From assembly GCF_013375535.1 (NCBI RefSeq), contig NZ_JABXJG010000003.1, forward strand, positions 620,001 to 684,000: DNA of 64,000 nucleotides. The letters are read 5' to 3'. Positions 18,038-25,486 of this stretch are shown in pieces. The notes under the pieces are model-generated. The model was given only the letters and a program-made list of their open reading frames with translations, was not told the DNA's origin and made no database searches. This stretch comes from Sphingobium sp. 15-1. Lineage in GTDB: Bacteria; Pseudomonadota; Alphaproteobacteria; Sphingomonadales; Sphingomonadaceae. How positions within the stretch are numbered: position 1 is the stretch's first letter; each line of letters opens with the position of its first letter. The translations under genes were made by a program, and so were the position numbers.

Positions 18038-18250
18038 CTATTGATTCGTAATCTTTGGATTGGGCGGATCATTCGCGGCAGGGCATTTCTGTCCGGAGGC
18101 AGTGGGCGGCAGCTTCACGCCATCCAGAGCGTCATCCAAGAGAGCGTGCCGACCTTGCCAGGATTCCCCGCGCGCCGTCCGCCAGAGTGTCGCCAAGCTC
18201 GTCAGGATCGCCGCTATGCCGATCAGGAATGAACCATCGATATTGACCAT
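18038..18250 (-). CDS. Small membrane-anchored hypothetical protein (70 aa)
   Basis: The N-terminus MVNIDGSFLIGIAAILTSLATLW forms one transmembrane helix, followed by a positively charged RTARGE. This is consistent with an inner-membrane protein with a cytoplasmic tail of about 45 polar residues. GAAAGGAG lies five to eight bases before the ATG, which supports a real gene. I cannot name it. It resembles phage- or plasmid-type small membrane proteins in layout only. Confidence 0.5.
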   Translation of the reverse strand: MVNIDGSFLIGIAAILTSLATLWRTARGESWQGRHALLDDALDGVKLPPTASGQKCPAANDPPNPKITNQ

Positions 18251-18312
18251 TATCGACTCCTTTCATAAGCATGTTCCATATTTGTTCTCATGTAGGAAAG
18301 GGTGATTCTGCG

Positions 18313-18647
18313 ATGGGAGTGACGATCGAGGCAATTCCAGAGAGTGTGCGGCTGCGTGTCACGGGGGACATTGAAACCGTGCTGGTCGTCCCATATGAGG
18401 ATGATGATCGGTTTCTGGTCGGCTTCAGCGATGGCAGCTTTTGATCGGTGCTTATGATGAAGAGCTGAACTGCAGATGGGAGGTGGCTCGCGAGGGCGCG
18501 GGGATTGTTCGGGTCACCCCTGGAGGCGTGCGACTGGACTGGTGCGTGGAATGGGCCACGGTGTCGGTCTATGATCCTAATGTTGCGGAGCCACCGCTGC
18601 CGGAAGCCTTGCCGCTCTTTCCGATGCTGGATCGCTGGGCGGCTTAA
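18313..18647 (+). pseudogene. Small hypothetical gene with frameshift (about 110 aa if repaired)
   Basis: From ATG 18313 the frame reads MGVTIEAIPESVRLRVTGDIE, then VLVVPYEDDDRFLVGFSDGSF, and stops at TGA 18442-18444. The next frame resumes at 18441 with LIGAYDEELNCRWEVAREG and runs to RLDWCVEWATVSVYDP and DRWAA. The two halves join logically as SDGSFLIGAYDEEL if one base were inserted near 18441. The product would be a small beta-rich protein of unknown function. It sits head-on to the DUF6961/DUF5818 pair. Confidence 0.6.
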
Positions 18648-18838
18648 TTTCTGTCGTTGCGGCGTCGAACTGTCATTGCGTCCAGCCGATGGGCAACCTC
18701 TTGCCACAAGGCGATACCGTCCGATTCTCCCAGCGTCGCCAATTCTCCTATACGCTCAGCGACTTTCAATGGGGCAAAGTCGCCATGTTGGCGCAACAGC
18801 ATCGAGGCTATGCCCCATAGCTCCAGATCCCGGGTCAC
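18644..18838 (-). CDS. DUF6961-like small protein (64 aa)
   Basis: The frame reads VTRDLELWGIASMLLRQHGDFAPLKVAERIGELA, then DGIALWQEVAHRLDAM. This is a compact helical protein like the DUF6961 family of sphingomonads (T-R-D-x-E-L-W-G, H-G-D, A-E-R-I-G-x-L, G-x-x-L-W-x-E-V-A). It starts with GTG at 18838 inside the stop region of the DUF5818 gene (GTGA overlap), so the pair is translationally coupled. The function is unknown; the pairing itself looks conserved. Confidence 0.65.
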   Translation of the reverse strand: MTRDLELWGIASMLLRQHGDFAPLKVAERIGELATLGESDGIALWQEVAHRLDAMTVRRRNDRN

Positions 18839-19035
18839 GCTGCTTCGATTCTGTCGACGGCGAGCAGGTCGAACCCATTGCGGGTTCCGTTCACTTTGAC
18901 TCGCATGCCGAACAGATGCCTGTGACGCTTCAATATTTCCAGCCGCCATTCACCGCCGCCAGGCATACGCAATATAGGATAGAGGCCATTCTCAAGCAGA
19001 ATGCCAATCAGTTCATGCCGTGTCGATCGATGCAC
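18835..19035 (-). CDS. DUF5818-like small protein (66 aa)
   Basis: The sequence MHRSTRHELIGILLENGLYPILRM, GGGEWRLEILKRHRHLFG and VNGTRNGFDLLAVDRI follows the DUF5818 pattern (R-x-x-x-x-G-x-L-x, G-G-E-W-R-L-E, G-x-R-V-x-V-x-G-x-R-x-G-F-x-x-L-x-V). It is a small OB-like or SH3-like beta protein by sequence character. It overlaps the next gene by four bases. Its function is not known. Confidence 0.7.
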   Translation of the reverse strand: MHRSTRHELIGILLENGLYPILRMPGGGEWRLEILKRHRHLFGMRVKVNGTRNGFDLLAVDRIEAA

Positions 19036-19538
19036 TACTCACCTCTAAGCCTGCCATTCTCGTTACAGGGGCGGTATAAAAGCTGGCTCCGACTTATAAA
19101 AGCGGGAAGAGGCAGCTTCGCCCACGGATCGCGATTATTTTCCATGTACCTCAAGCGAAGGACGACCCGGTCAGTTTCTTGCCACCTTCCCAATGCGCGA
19201 CAGGCCGTGTCCGCGTGCACTTCCTCTCCCAAATGGCGCGCGTCAGTACCAAATGAATCGCCTTAGCGGCTTCCTGGCCCGGAATGAAGCATCCGACAGG
19301 TCTTTCGCTCCACAACGGACGCCATTGCCGATCTTGTTGTTCTTCTGCCACAACCCCATGAGGTCTAGTCACCCAGGTCAGGAGCGCCAGATATGCCTGA
19401 TCTTGATATATTGCCAACGATGGACGAATGCGTGACTGCAATCGCCGAAATACTGAACGCATGTCTCATCCAGCTTGATGAACTGTGCATGTGGCAAGCG
19501 GGCGCACATGTCAGCCAGGCGATCGCGGCCTTGCCCGG
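19036..19538. other. Gene-free stretch
   Basis: About 500 bases. A leftward frame at 19151-19462 and opposing rightward frames are open, but none shows motifs or a ribosome-binding site. I see nothing that can be supported here. Confidence 0.4.
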
Positions 19539-20024
19539 TCAAGCCACCGTACTTCCCCTGGAATTCCAGGACGCCAGCAACTTATCCACCCTGGAATACC
19601 ATTCGGTTGAAAGCTCAACGAACACCCGCCGGCTATCCAGCGGATCGGCGCGTCGCGTTATCATTCCGTGACTTTCCATGACCCTCATTTGCCGCAATGC
19701 CGTAGTTTGCGGTACTGCCGAGGCAAGGCAGAGACTGGAGACGCTGACCCGTCGACGAATGCTGGCATGAGCGAACAAATCCAGCAGCATGTCCCAGATC
19801 GGCTCGCCGAACAGACTGCCTCCCAGCAGCCTGTCTCGTTCCCTTCGTGCCTTGAGGATTGCCAGGGCGACGTCAGAGGTGGATGGGCAATGCGCACCCC
19901 AACGACTATCCGAAAGCTGATTTACCCGGCGCGCCTGCGCTCTGATCTTCAAGAATATCTCGTCAACCAATTGCTCGAGTGGCTCTTCTTCGGACGAGGG
20001 GCTGAAGGGAAACTCCTTACCCAT
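19539..20024 (-). CDS. Winged-helix (MarR-like) regulator downstream of phyH (161 aa)
   Basis: The C-terminal half is a winged helix: EPIWDMLLDLFAHASIRRRVSV, then SAVPQTTALRQMRVMESHGMI and RRADPLDSRRVFVELS. The R-x-x-D-x-x-D-x-R wing is the MarR signature. The N-terminal 80 residues are helical and acidic. The ATG at 20024 overlaps the phyH stop by eight bases (ATGGGTAA), and GGAGAG nine bases upstream lies inside phyH, so the two are co-translated. Its position as last gene of the luxR-luxI-phyH cluster suggests that it belongs to the quorum-sensing output, but its targets are unknown. Confidence 0.75.
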   Translation of the reverse strand: MGKEFPFSPSSEEEPLEQLVDEIFLKIRAQARRVNQLSDSRWGAHCPSTSDVALAILKARRERDRLLGGSLFGEPIWDMLLDLFAHASIRRRVSVSSLCLASAVPQTTALRQMRVMESHGMITRRADPLDSRRVFVELSTEWYSRVDKLLASWNSRGSTVA

Positions 20025-20955
20025 AAATTCGCTCTCCATTGAGAAGGGCCTCAATGTCGGTCACACGGCCTTCCCGATACGCAGTGATCAATTCAACCTG
20101 CTCGGGCCGTAAGGAATCGATGGCATTTAGATTTTCCGGCACTACCTCCTGAAGGAGCACCGAGGGGCATTGTCCTTCATAATTTCCCAGGTTCGGACGA
20201 TGTTGCTGATAGCCGACCAGCGCTGCAAGGGTGGGAGAAAATTGCCTTGCAATCGAGGGCGGATAAGCCAGCCACTGATTCTCATAAGGTTTGAGCCATC
20301 CGAGCGAATAGCTGATAATCAAGCCACGCCGAATTTCTCTGCTTCGATTGTGCCCGGCGCCATGCAGTGTCGATCCCAGGAACAGCAACGCCGATCCGGG
20401 CGACATTTCCGCATCGATCGCCTCTTCCTTTGACAGAATCATCTGTTCCTGCTTTCGATGGCTTTCCGGCCAAATAACCGTTGCCCCCGTTTCCCGTGTG
20501 TAGCTGGTCGTGGGCCACATGACATTGACGAGATATTCCACCTCGCCCTTGGGGCCCTGCCACATATCCTGGTCGCGATGGGGAACCTGGGCGGGCGATC
20601 CGGGATAAACCTCGACCGCCTGTGTCAGGTTGAGCTGGATCACGTCGCACCAAGGGTGCAACAACTCCCGGACAACACCAAGGATGACCTCATTCTGGAC
20701 CAGCGACGTCGCATGTTTCGAGCGGACCAACAGCCGACCAAATCGCTTGGTGCGAGATCCGTAAAAAGGACCTTCACAGAAAGGGGTCTGGGAGAAACGT
20801 TCTCTCAGGTCGCCATCCAGCTCGGACATAAGCTGGCGATCCATGAGGTTGGGAATGATGACATAACCATTGGAACGCAAAGCCGATGCGTAAACGGAGA
20901 TCAGGTCTTCTAGACGCGCGCCATCAGCCGCGCCAATCGATATTGGCGTGTACAT
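20017..20955 (-). CDS. Phytanoyl-CoA dioxygenase (PhyH) family protein (312 aa)
   Basis: This is a non-heme Fe(II)/2-oxoglutarate-dependent dioxygenase. The facial triad is visible as H126 and D128 in VPHRDQDMW and H198 in LHGAGHN, and R210 in RRGLIISY should bind 2-oxoglutarate. The jelly-roll spans about residues 25-235. The substrate is not evident. It lies 23 bases downstream of luxI and directly upstream of the winged-helix gene. A phyH gene next to luxI is a recurrent arrangement in sphingomonads as I recall, which suggests modification of a signal or a quorum-controlled product. Confidence 0.88.
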   Translation of the reverse strand: MYTPISIGAADGARLEDLISVYASALRSNGYVIIPNLMDRQLMSELDGDLRERFSQTPFCEGPFYGSRTKRFGRLLVRSKHATSLVQNEVILGVVRELLHPWCDVIQLNLTQAVEVYPGSPAQVPHRDQDMWQGPKGEVEYLVNVMWPTTSYTRETGATVIWPESHRKQEQMILSKEEAIDAEMSPGSALLFLGSTLHGAGHNRSREIRRGLIISYSLGWLKPYENQWLAYPPSIARQFSPTLAALVGYQQHRPNLGNYEGQCPSVLLQEVVPENLNAIDSLRPEQVELITAYREGRVTDIEALLNGERIYG

Positions 20956-20978
20956 TGTGATTTCCTTTTTGGAGAGGC

Positions 20979-21599
20979 TTAGGCGACTAGTGGGCGATGT
21001 CCGAGCTTCAGCTCAGAACTTGCATAGGTGCCGGCCTTGCGAAGCAAATTAATGGTATCGGTTGCGACATGGATCTGTAGAGCACCCAGCAGGGACTTAC
21101 CGATCGGTTTGGGGATGCCGAGGGGATCACAGCGCCAGCCCAGAGCGAGAATCTGGTTCAGCCAGCCCAACTCCGCTACCCCCGTGTAGCTGGTAATGCC
21201 GGTCAGCAGGGCATATTCGACGAGCGCCGTTGCCAGGCGATTGCGGACCTGCAATCTTTCCGAGGCACACAATCGGGGCGACAGGCAAAGCCGCGTGATT
21301 TCGCGGATATCGGGCCCAGTCGGGATCGGCATATCGCAGAGCTGCGGAAAAAGATTGCCGAGAATATGCGGGCGATCTGTACGCAAAAGCCTAACCGACC
21401 CCATATGTATTTTCGTTTTGCTATCATAAACGATCAGATATTCCGCAAAATCATCATCGAATTGATCGATTTCCTTTCCATCAACTGAGACGATTTCCCA
21501 TTTCAATATATCGATAAATACCTTTTTTCTTTCGCGAAACATGGAATCCATTACATACCCATTCTGGGTTTTATTTCCACTGTTCACCAGATGAACCAT
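20979..21599 (-). CDS. luxI: Acyl-homoserine-lactone synthase, LuxI family (206 aa)
   Basis: This protein makes N-acyl-homoserine lactone from S-adenosylmethionine and acyl-ACP. The canonical invariant residues fall at nearly standard positions: R24, F28, W34, E43, D45 and D48 in RERKKVFIDILKW...KEIDQFDDD, R70 in MGSVRLLRTD, and E100 and R103 in REITRLCLSPR. The frame extends to 21626, but ATG 21599 has GGAGGT directly upstream. That ribosome-binding site lies in one arm of a perfect hairpin (21605-21621). It follows luxR on the same strand and precedes phyH. Acyl-chain specificity cannot be read. Confidence 0.93.
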   Translation of the reverse strand: MVHLVNSGNKTQNGYVMDSMFRERKKVFIDILKWEIVSVDGKEIDQFDDDFAEYLIVYDSKTKIHMGSVRLLRTDRPHILGNLFPQLCDMPIPTGPDIREITRLCLSPRLCASERLQVRNRLATALVEYALLTGITSYTGVAELGWLNQILALGWRCDPLGIPKPIGKSLLGALQIHVATDTINLLRKAGTYASSELKLGHRPLVA

Positions 21600-21604
21600 C
21601 GGAC

Positions 21605-21621
21605 ACCTCCACTTTGGAGGT
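21605..21621 (-). promoter_or_regulatory. Hairpin sequestering the luxI ribosome-binding site
   Basis: In luxI mRNA, ACCTCC pairs perfectly with GGAGGT around an AAAGT loop. GGAGGT is the only Shine-Dalgarno sequence of luxI, so the stem would block translation until opened. On the plus strand the arms are 21605-21610 and 21616-21621. A six-base G/C-rich stem of this sort could act as a thermosensor or be opened by a factor. Confidence 0.55.
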
Positions 21622-21654
21622 TTCATTTTGTCCGATATGGATCATTGCTCAATT

Positions 21655-21670
21655 TCCCCCTTAAGGGGGA
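21655..21670. promoter_or_regulatory. Palindrome TCCCCCTTAAGGGGGA between luxR and luxI
   Basis: This perfect 16-bp palindrome lies 56 bases upstream of the luxI ATG and just past the luxR stop. It has no T-run, so an intrinsic terminator is unlikely. Its symmetry and place fit a LuxR-type or other operator controlling luxI. It does not match the classical lux box sequence. Confidence 0.5.
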
Positions 21671-21675
21671 TGTTT

Positions 21676-22479
21676 TCACAGCAGGTCAGTCAGGGCTATC
21701 TTTCCATCATGCACTGCACGGATGATCATCTGCACTCGCCGGGCCACGCCATAGCGCTCCCGTGCCATATCGAGATGTTGCGTAACCGTATCCTCCGCGA
21801 TCCCCAAAATTTTGGCGATCTCCCAATCGCTTTTCCCGCGGCCCGCCAGCACCAAGCAATCAAGCTGCCTTGGACTGAGATGTATCGGACTGGAGGGAGA
21901 AGAAGAAACCGTCATCGCCTTTGCCGAAAGCTCGCGCGCCGTATTGAATGCAATGGAGCCAATCAGTTGAACGGCATTCAGATGCTTTCTTGGAAGGCTC
22001 TTTCCAGCCCGGACAGCGAAACTAAAGGAGCCGTTGGCTTCGCCAGGAAGATTCGCGGGAACGGTGATGCCATCACCCAGGCCTTCCCGCATAGCGCTGC
22101 TCAAGACATCTTTATGCTTCTTGGTAAGATGGATCATGTCGGGCACATCCGACCAGGCGAATGCAAGGTTGGTCCCATAGCTGGCCATATGAATGGGATC
22201 CCATGAATATAGCTTCTGCTCCAGAAACTTCTCTACCCATGAAGCAGGATAATTTTCGAGGCGGATGGTCCGCCCTTTGGCCCCAATGCGATGATCGACA
22301 TGGTGGATCAGGGCAAAATAATCGAATCCTAGCTCCGCGGCGGTCTGTAGGAGCAGGCGTTCAAGGTCGGCAAGGCCTTCGGTCCGCCGCGCCGCGTCTG
22401 CAAATTCCTGCGCGACACGAAAGCAATCCAGTTCCTCAGCCCTGGATATAAATTCGGTTGTTAACGCCGCATTCCCCAT
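21676..22479 (-). CDS. luxR: LuxR-family autoinducer-responsive regulator (267 aa)
   Basis: The N-terminal autoinducer-binding domain covers about residues 20-175, with YPASWVEKFLEQKLYSWDPI carrying the W, Y and D-P residues that line the AHL pocket. The C-terminal GerE helix-turn-helix is LSPRQLDCLVLAGRGKSDWEIAKILGIAEDTVTQHL, near residues 200-240. The usually invariant Glu of the L-[ST]-x-R-E motif is Gln here. The ATG at 22479 (MGNAALTTEF) is preferred to the one at 22539. The palindrome ATTCCTATAGGAAT lies about 40 bases upstream. It is probably the receptor for the LuxI product. Confidence 0.9.
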   Translation of the reverse strand: MGNAALTTEFISRAEELDCFRVAQEFADAARRTEGLADLERLLLQTAAELGFDYFALIHHVDHRIGAKGRTIRLENYPASWVEKFLEQKLYSWDPIHMASYGTNLAFAWSDVPDMIHLTKKHKDVLSSAMREGLGDGITVPANLPGEANGSFSFAVRAGKSLPRKHLNAVQLIGSIAFNTARELSAKAMTVSSSPSSPIHLSPRQLDCLVLAGRGKSDWEIAKILGIAEDTVTQHLDMARERYGVARRVQMIIRAVHDGKIALTDLL

Positions 22480-22519
22480 GCAACGACTCCCCCCATTACC
22501 CATCTTTGGATATAGGAGG

Positions 22520-22533
22520 ATTCCTATAGGAAT
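22520..22533. promoter_or_regulatory. Palindrome ATTCCTATAGGAAT upstream of luxR
   Basis: A perfect 14-bp palindrome about 41 bases upstream of the luxR ATG, in a short AT-rich region that should hold the luxR promoter. It may be an operator for LuxR or for the adjacent S24 regulator. Confidence 0.45.
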
Positions 22534-22609
22534 TGCCACAAGCTTTTGTTAACCTTCATAAGCTTTTTGCTCATTGGCAGATTATAGCGCTACCTTGTGA
22601 TAAGGGGAA

Positions 22610-23266
22610 TCAGAAGCGGTCTTCCAGCTTTCGTCCGACCCAGACTACGCGGCCCACAATCTTCATCAACTCGGGCTCAAGATTGTCCCACTGCGGATAA
22701 GCGGGATTGTCACTTCTCACGGTGAATTGCCCCTTGCGGGGTCCCAGTGCGACACGCTTGACGAAGAGGACGCCATCCAGAAGCAAGACATAGATACCAT
22801 CGCGGAGGCGGATTTCCGCATCGTCATGGTTGACCATGATTTCATCGCCATCGATCAATGTCGGCGCCATGGATTCGCCCTTCACCTGGATGATGGAAAT
22901 CCGATCGGGCCTGAGGCCCATTTTCCTCAACCACGTGCCGCTGAACCGGATGCTGGAATTCTTTCTTTCCTCCTCGACCCGCGCGCCATGGCCTGCGGAC
23001 GCACCGACGGCGATAACGGAGACCGCCTCTAGTTGACCCACCCGGGAACATCCGCCGCTCTTCCCCAGCTCCTCCTCGGACACGCCAAAATATTGCGCGA
23101 GGATGCTGCGGTCCTCCTCCTTCAAGCGGCGAGGAACGCCTCTCCTGATGAATTGCTGGACATAAGCGGGATTGCGCCCGAGCAACGCGGAGATGCCGGC
23201 ATAGGATGAACCCCGCTCCTCAATGAGTTGCTCAAGCCTCGCGCGAACTGCATCCATAACTGCCAT
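22610..23266 (-). CDS. LexA/CI-like S24-family regulator (218 aa)
   Basis: The N-terminal helix-turn-helix is SYAGISALLGRNPAYVQQFIRRG, near residues 20-45. The C-terminal S24 peptidase domain has S132 in KGESMAPTL and K170 in LFVKRV, the Ser/Lys dyad of self-cleaving repressors. ASAGHG around residues 89-94 provides the Ala-Gly cleavage bond. Such proteins are inactivated by RecA filaments after DNA damage. The ATG at 23266 follows AGAGGCAGCT. It lies about 130 bases upstream of luxR on the same strand, so it might regulate the quorum-sensing locus, but this is only proximity. Confidence 0.87.
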   Translation of the reverse strand: MAVMDAVRARLEQLIEERGSSYAGISALLGRNPAYVQQFIRRGVPRRLKEEDRSILAQYFGVSEEELGKSGGCSRVGQLEAVSVIAVGASAGHGARVEEERKNSSIRFSGTWLRKMGLRPDRISIIQVKGESMAPTLIDGDEIMVNHDDAEIRLRDGIYVLLLDGVLFVKRVALGPRKGQFTVRSDNPAYPQWDNLEPELMKIVGRVVWVGRKLEDRF

Positions 23267-23416
23267 AGCTGCCTCTAAGCTGCTTTCGTGCAGATTAACA
23301 GTTCAGCAAAATTCTGCGGTTTGCTGAGATATTCCGACAGATTCATTCGATGAACGGTGGTTGGATATCATCCCATAGAGGCCCTTGGCCCTGCCATGCC
23401 CCTGCGCGCACGCGAC

Positions 23417-23692
23417 TTATTCGCAGGCGATGCCATCGCCATCCCGATCAAGCCGCCGGGAATATCCACGATCGCCTTCCCTGATCGGGGCCGCGCCCGC
23501 TGCGCGCGCCTCGCTGCAATTTGCATAGAGGGAGCGACCGCCACCTCCATAAGCGCGAGCGGATGAAGCGGCACCATAATAGGATCGCCGCCGGTAACCA
23601 TATGGCTTCGAACCGCGCCTGCGGGCATCTGCGTCGCTGCCAGCCAAGCCCAGAAACGACACAGCCATCAGTAAAAAGGACCGTCGGTCCAT
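23417..23692 (-). CDS. Secreted Excalibur-domain protein (91 aa)
   Basis: The protein starts MDRRSFLLMAVSFLGLAGSDADA, a signal peptide, followed by a basic, Gly/Tyr-rich linker. It ends with the Excalibur calcium-binding motif YANCSEARAAGAAPI, then LDRDGDGIACE, where DxDxDG-x-x-C-E resembles an EF-hand loop. GGGAGGTGAG lies immediately before ATG 23692, so this start is preferred to 23728. It acts outside the cytoplasm; the partner is unknown. Confidence 0.85.
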   Translation of the reverse strand: MDRRSFLLMAVSFLGLAGSDADARRRGSKPYGYRRRSYYGAASSARAYGGGGRSLYANCSEARAAGAAPIREGDRGYSRRLDRDGDGIACE

Positions 23693-23768
23693 CTCACCTC
23701 CCTCTTGATATCTGGCGGCGGCGAACATGGAGCGAATTCAACACCATCTCGCCGCCTACAGCGTGCGA

Positions 23769-24275
23769 TCAATAGGTGATCGCCTCGGCGGTGAAGGCGT
23801 TCACGAACTGGCCGGGCAGCATTGTCGCGGACCGCCCGCTCACCAACCAGGTCGCGAAGACCGCGGCCACCGTGTTTCCCTTGCCTTCCTGCCGATGCGT
23901 CCCCCGCAGTGCGAAGTCATGTCCCCGAACGTTGATCTTATCGAAATTGACCTCGAACTTTCCTGACTTGCCACCGACGGCCTTGCCTGTCTTCCAGGAA
24001 ATCGTTCCCTCGACCGCCGCGCCCCGTGGGATAACGACGATGCCATTTTCGGTAACGTCGTTGACCACGGCAAAGGCAACCTTCTGACCCACTTCGACGT
24101 GCTTGGAGGAAATTTCACTTAGCGGGGTAACGGAGATCAGCGTACTCGCCGGTAGTGTCCGTGAAGCCACGGAAACCGCTGAAGGAGCGGTAACACCCGT
24201 GCCGGGCGCATCGGTCTGCGCAAATGCAACAGAAGAAGCAGCCATAGCGGCTGCGCAAAACAGATAACGAATCAT
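23769..24275 (-). CDS. Secreted hypothetical protein (168 aa)
   Basis: Residues 1-19 (MIRYLFCAAAMAASSVAFA) are a signal peptide. The mature part is beta-rich: TLISVTPLSEISSKHVEVGQKVAF, NGIVVIPRGAAVEGTI and KFEVNFDKINVRGHDFALRG. This pattern, 'static feature held at a set value, promoted by G-x-x-V-x-G-x-I', resembles periplasmic or envelope proteins with VirB10-like beta strands. I do not recognise a named family. It is separated from neighbours by about 80 and 230 bases. Confidence 0.65.
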   Translation of the reverse strand: MIRYLFCAAAMAASSVAFAQTDAPGTGVTAPSAVSVASRTLPASTLISVTPLSEISSKHVEVGQKVAFAVVNDVTENGIVVIPRGAAVEGTISWKTGKAVGGKSGKFEVNFDKINVRGHDFALRGTHRQEGKGNTVAAVFATWLVSGRSATMLPGQFVNAFTAEAITY

Positions 24276-24501
24276 GTACCCCCCGATAATCCACAGAATG
24301 TGGACGGCGCAGAGAGCATGGTTCGTGCTAATTTTCTATGATGAATACGACACTGACATCCAATTCGGGTCATTCTCATGAGGCGTGCGGTATGCTCTCG
24401 GTTGGCCGGTTCTCGTCACTCTCGACCCCTAGTAGTCGTTCAGGCGTCAAATTCCAGTTCTCGGAAGCGGACATAGCTATGCGCCAGGAACACCGGCTGT
24501 A

Positions 24502-25158
24502 TCAGCTCGGTCTCGCCCTTCGGTCCAGAAACTGCTTGAGAGGATTGGGTTTGCCGGGCGCCACACGCCTGAGGGTATTTGTATCGTGATGGTCGAACGG
24601 GTCAGGCCTGCCGTGGATGGTAAGGGTGGTGCGGATATCATAGCTCCAGCTATCGTTGCCATCGAAGCGGATATCGATGCGGTATGAATCCGTTCGAAAA
24701 CCATATTCAAGGAAAGCGGTCGAGCATATCCCATCCTGCGTCTGTCCGCGTGTCGCGACCAGGGATAGACTATCGTCGCCGGCCTTGGCATGGCCTGCGG
24801 CCAACGCCACTTGCCCACGCGGGATCGCCAATGTCTGCAGGATCAGTCCGGTCGCCGGTTCCCAGAGCCAGTAACCAACCTGATCGTGGAAAGTGATATC
24901 CTCTTCCTTGGTGGTGATATGGGTGTGGTAGCGCAGCCCATAGAAAAGCTGCGGGCCGTTGGTTTGCGGATCGATCGCGTCGAACGAAACACGCTCCATG
25001 AACACACGCCGCTCGGGAGCATTTGCCTTTGGGTTGATATCAATGCCCTTGTGGGCCTCCCAGCGACCGGCAAACCTCGCAAGCGGCCCCAGATTAGCGA
25101 GCGTGTCAGGGTCGACGGCGGTCGGCTCGGTAAAAATATCGTGAGGAAACGGGTTCAT
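24502..25158 (-). CDS. Heme-binding beta-barrel (nitrobindin-like/FABP) protein (218 aa)
   Basis: The sequence LANLGPLARFAGRWEAHKGID, then FMERVSFDAIDP, LFYGLRYHTHITT, FHDQVGYWLWEPATGLILQTLAIPRGQV, follows the ten-stranded nitrobindin / DUF1794 barrel. The G-x-W motif begins the fold and LYYGLRY- and GYWLWEP- are typical of the family. Nitrobindins bind ferric heme and detoxify reactive nitrogen species, but the distal histidine cannot be assigned safely. ATG 25158 with AGGGAG upstream is chosen. No operon partner is visible. Confidence 0.75.
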   Translation of the reverse strand: MNPFPHDIFTEPTAVDPDTLANLGPLARFAGRWEAHKGIDINPKANAPERRVFMERVSFDAIDPQTNGPQLFYGLRYHTHITTKEEDITFHDQVGYWLWEPATGLILQTLAIPRGQVALAAGHAKAGDDSLSLVATRGQTQDGICSTAFLEYGFRTDSYRIDIRFDGNDSWSYDIRTTLTIHGRPDPFDHHDTNTLRRVAPGKPNPLKQFLDRRARPS

Positions 25159-25486
25159 AGACTCTCCCTTGGGAACGGTTGAGATTCGGAGCATAGGGCT
25201 TGACCATGATCCACCCAAGGCAATCTCGCCTAGATCGCGTCCCGGGACGTTCTCTAATCGCCTTGGTCAAGTGCTGATCTCTCAGCGATCCATCCTGCGT
25301 GCCGGGCTCTTGGGTTCTCTCCGGGGTCACCGCGTCGGGTGCCGCACGTTTGCGTTCCAGGTCGGGTGGATCGAAGTGGTGTGCGCGGTCATTGCCGCTA
25401 ACCTGGGAGCGATCTCACCCTCGCCGCGCGTCCCGGCTGGACGCATTCCGTTGTGCTGATGATCAGTGTCGTTTCAGTTGCGAGAT
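25159..25486. other. Gene-free stretch, probable IS110 flank
   Basis: About 330 bases with no supported gene. In IS110-family elements the non-coding ends carry the target-choosing (bridge or seeker) RNA, and this region lies downstream of the transposase at 25487-26518. I could not delimit the element's end. Confidence 0.35.

Noticed and set aside
19151..19462. Leftward 103-codon frame
   Set aside because: No recognisable domain; composition is like shadow frames.
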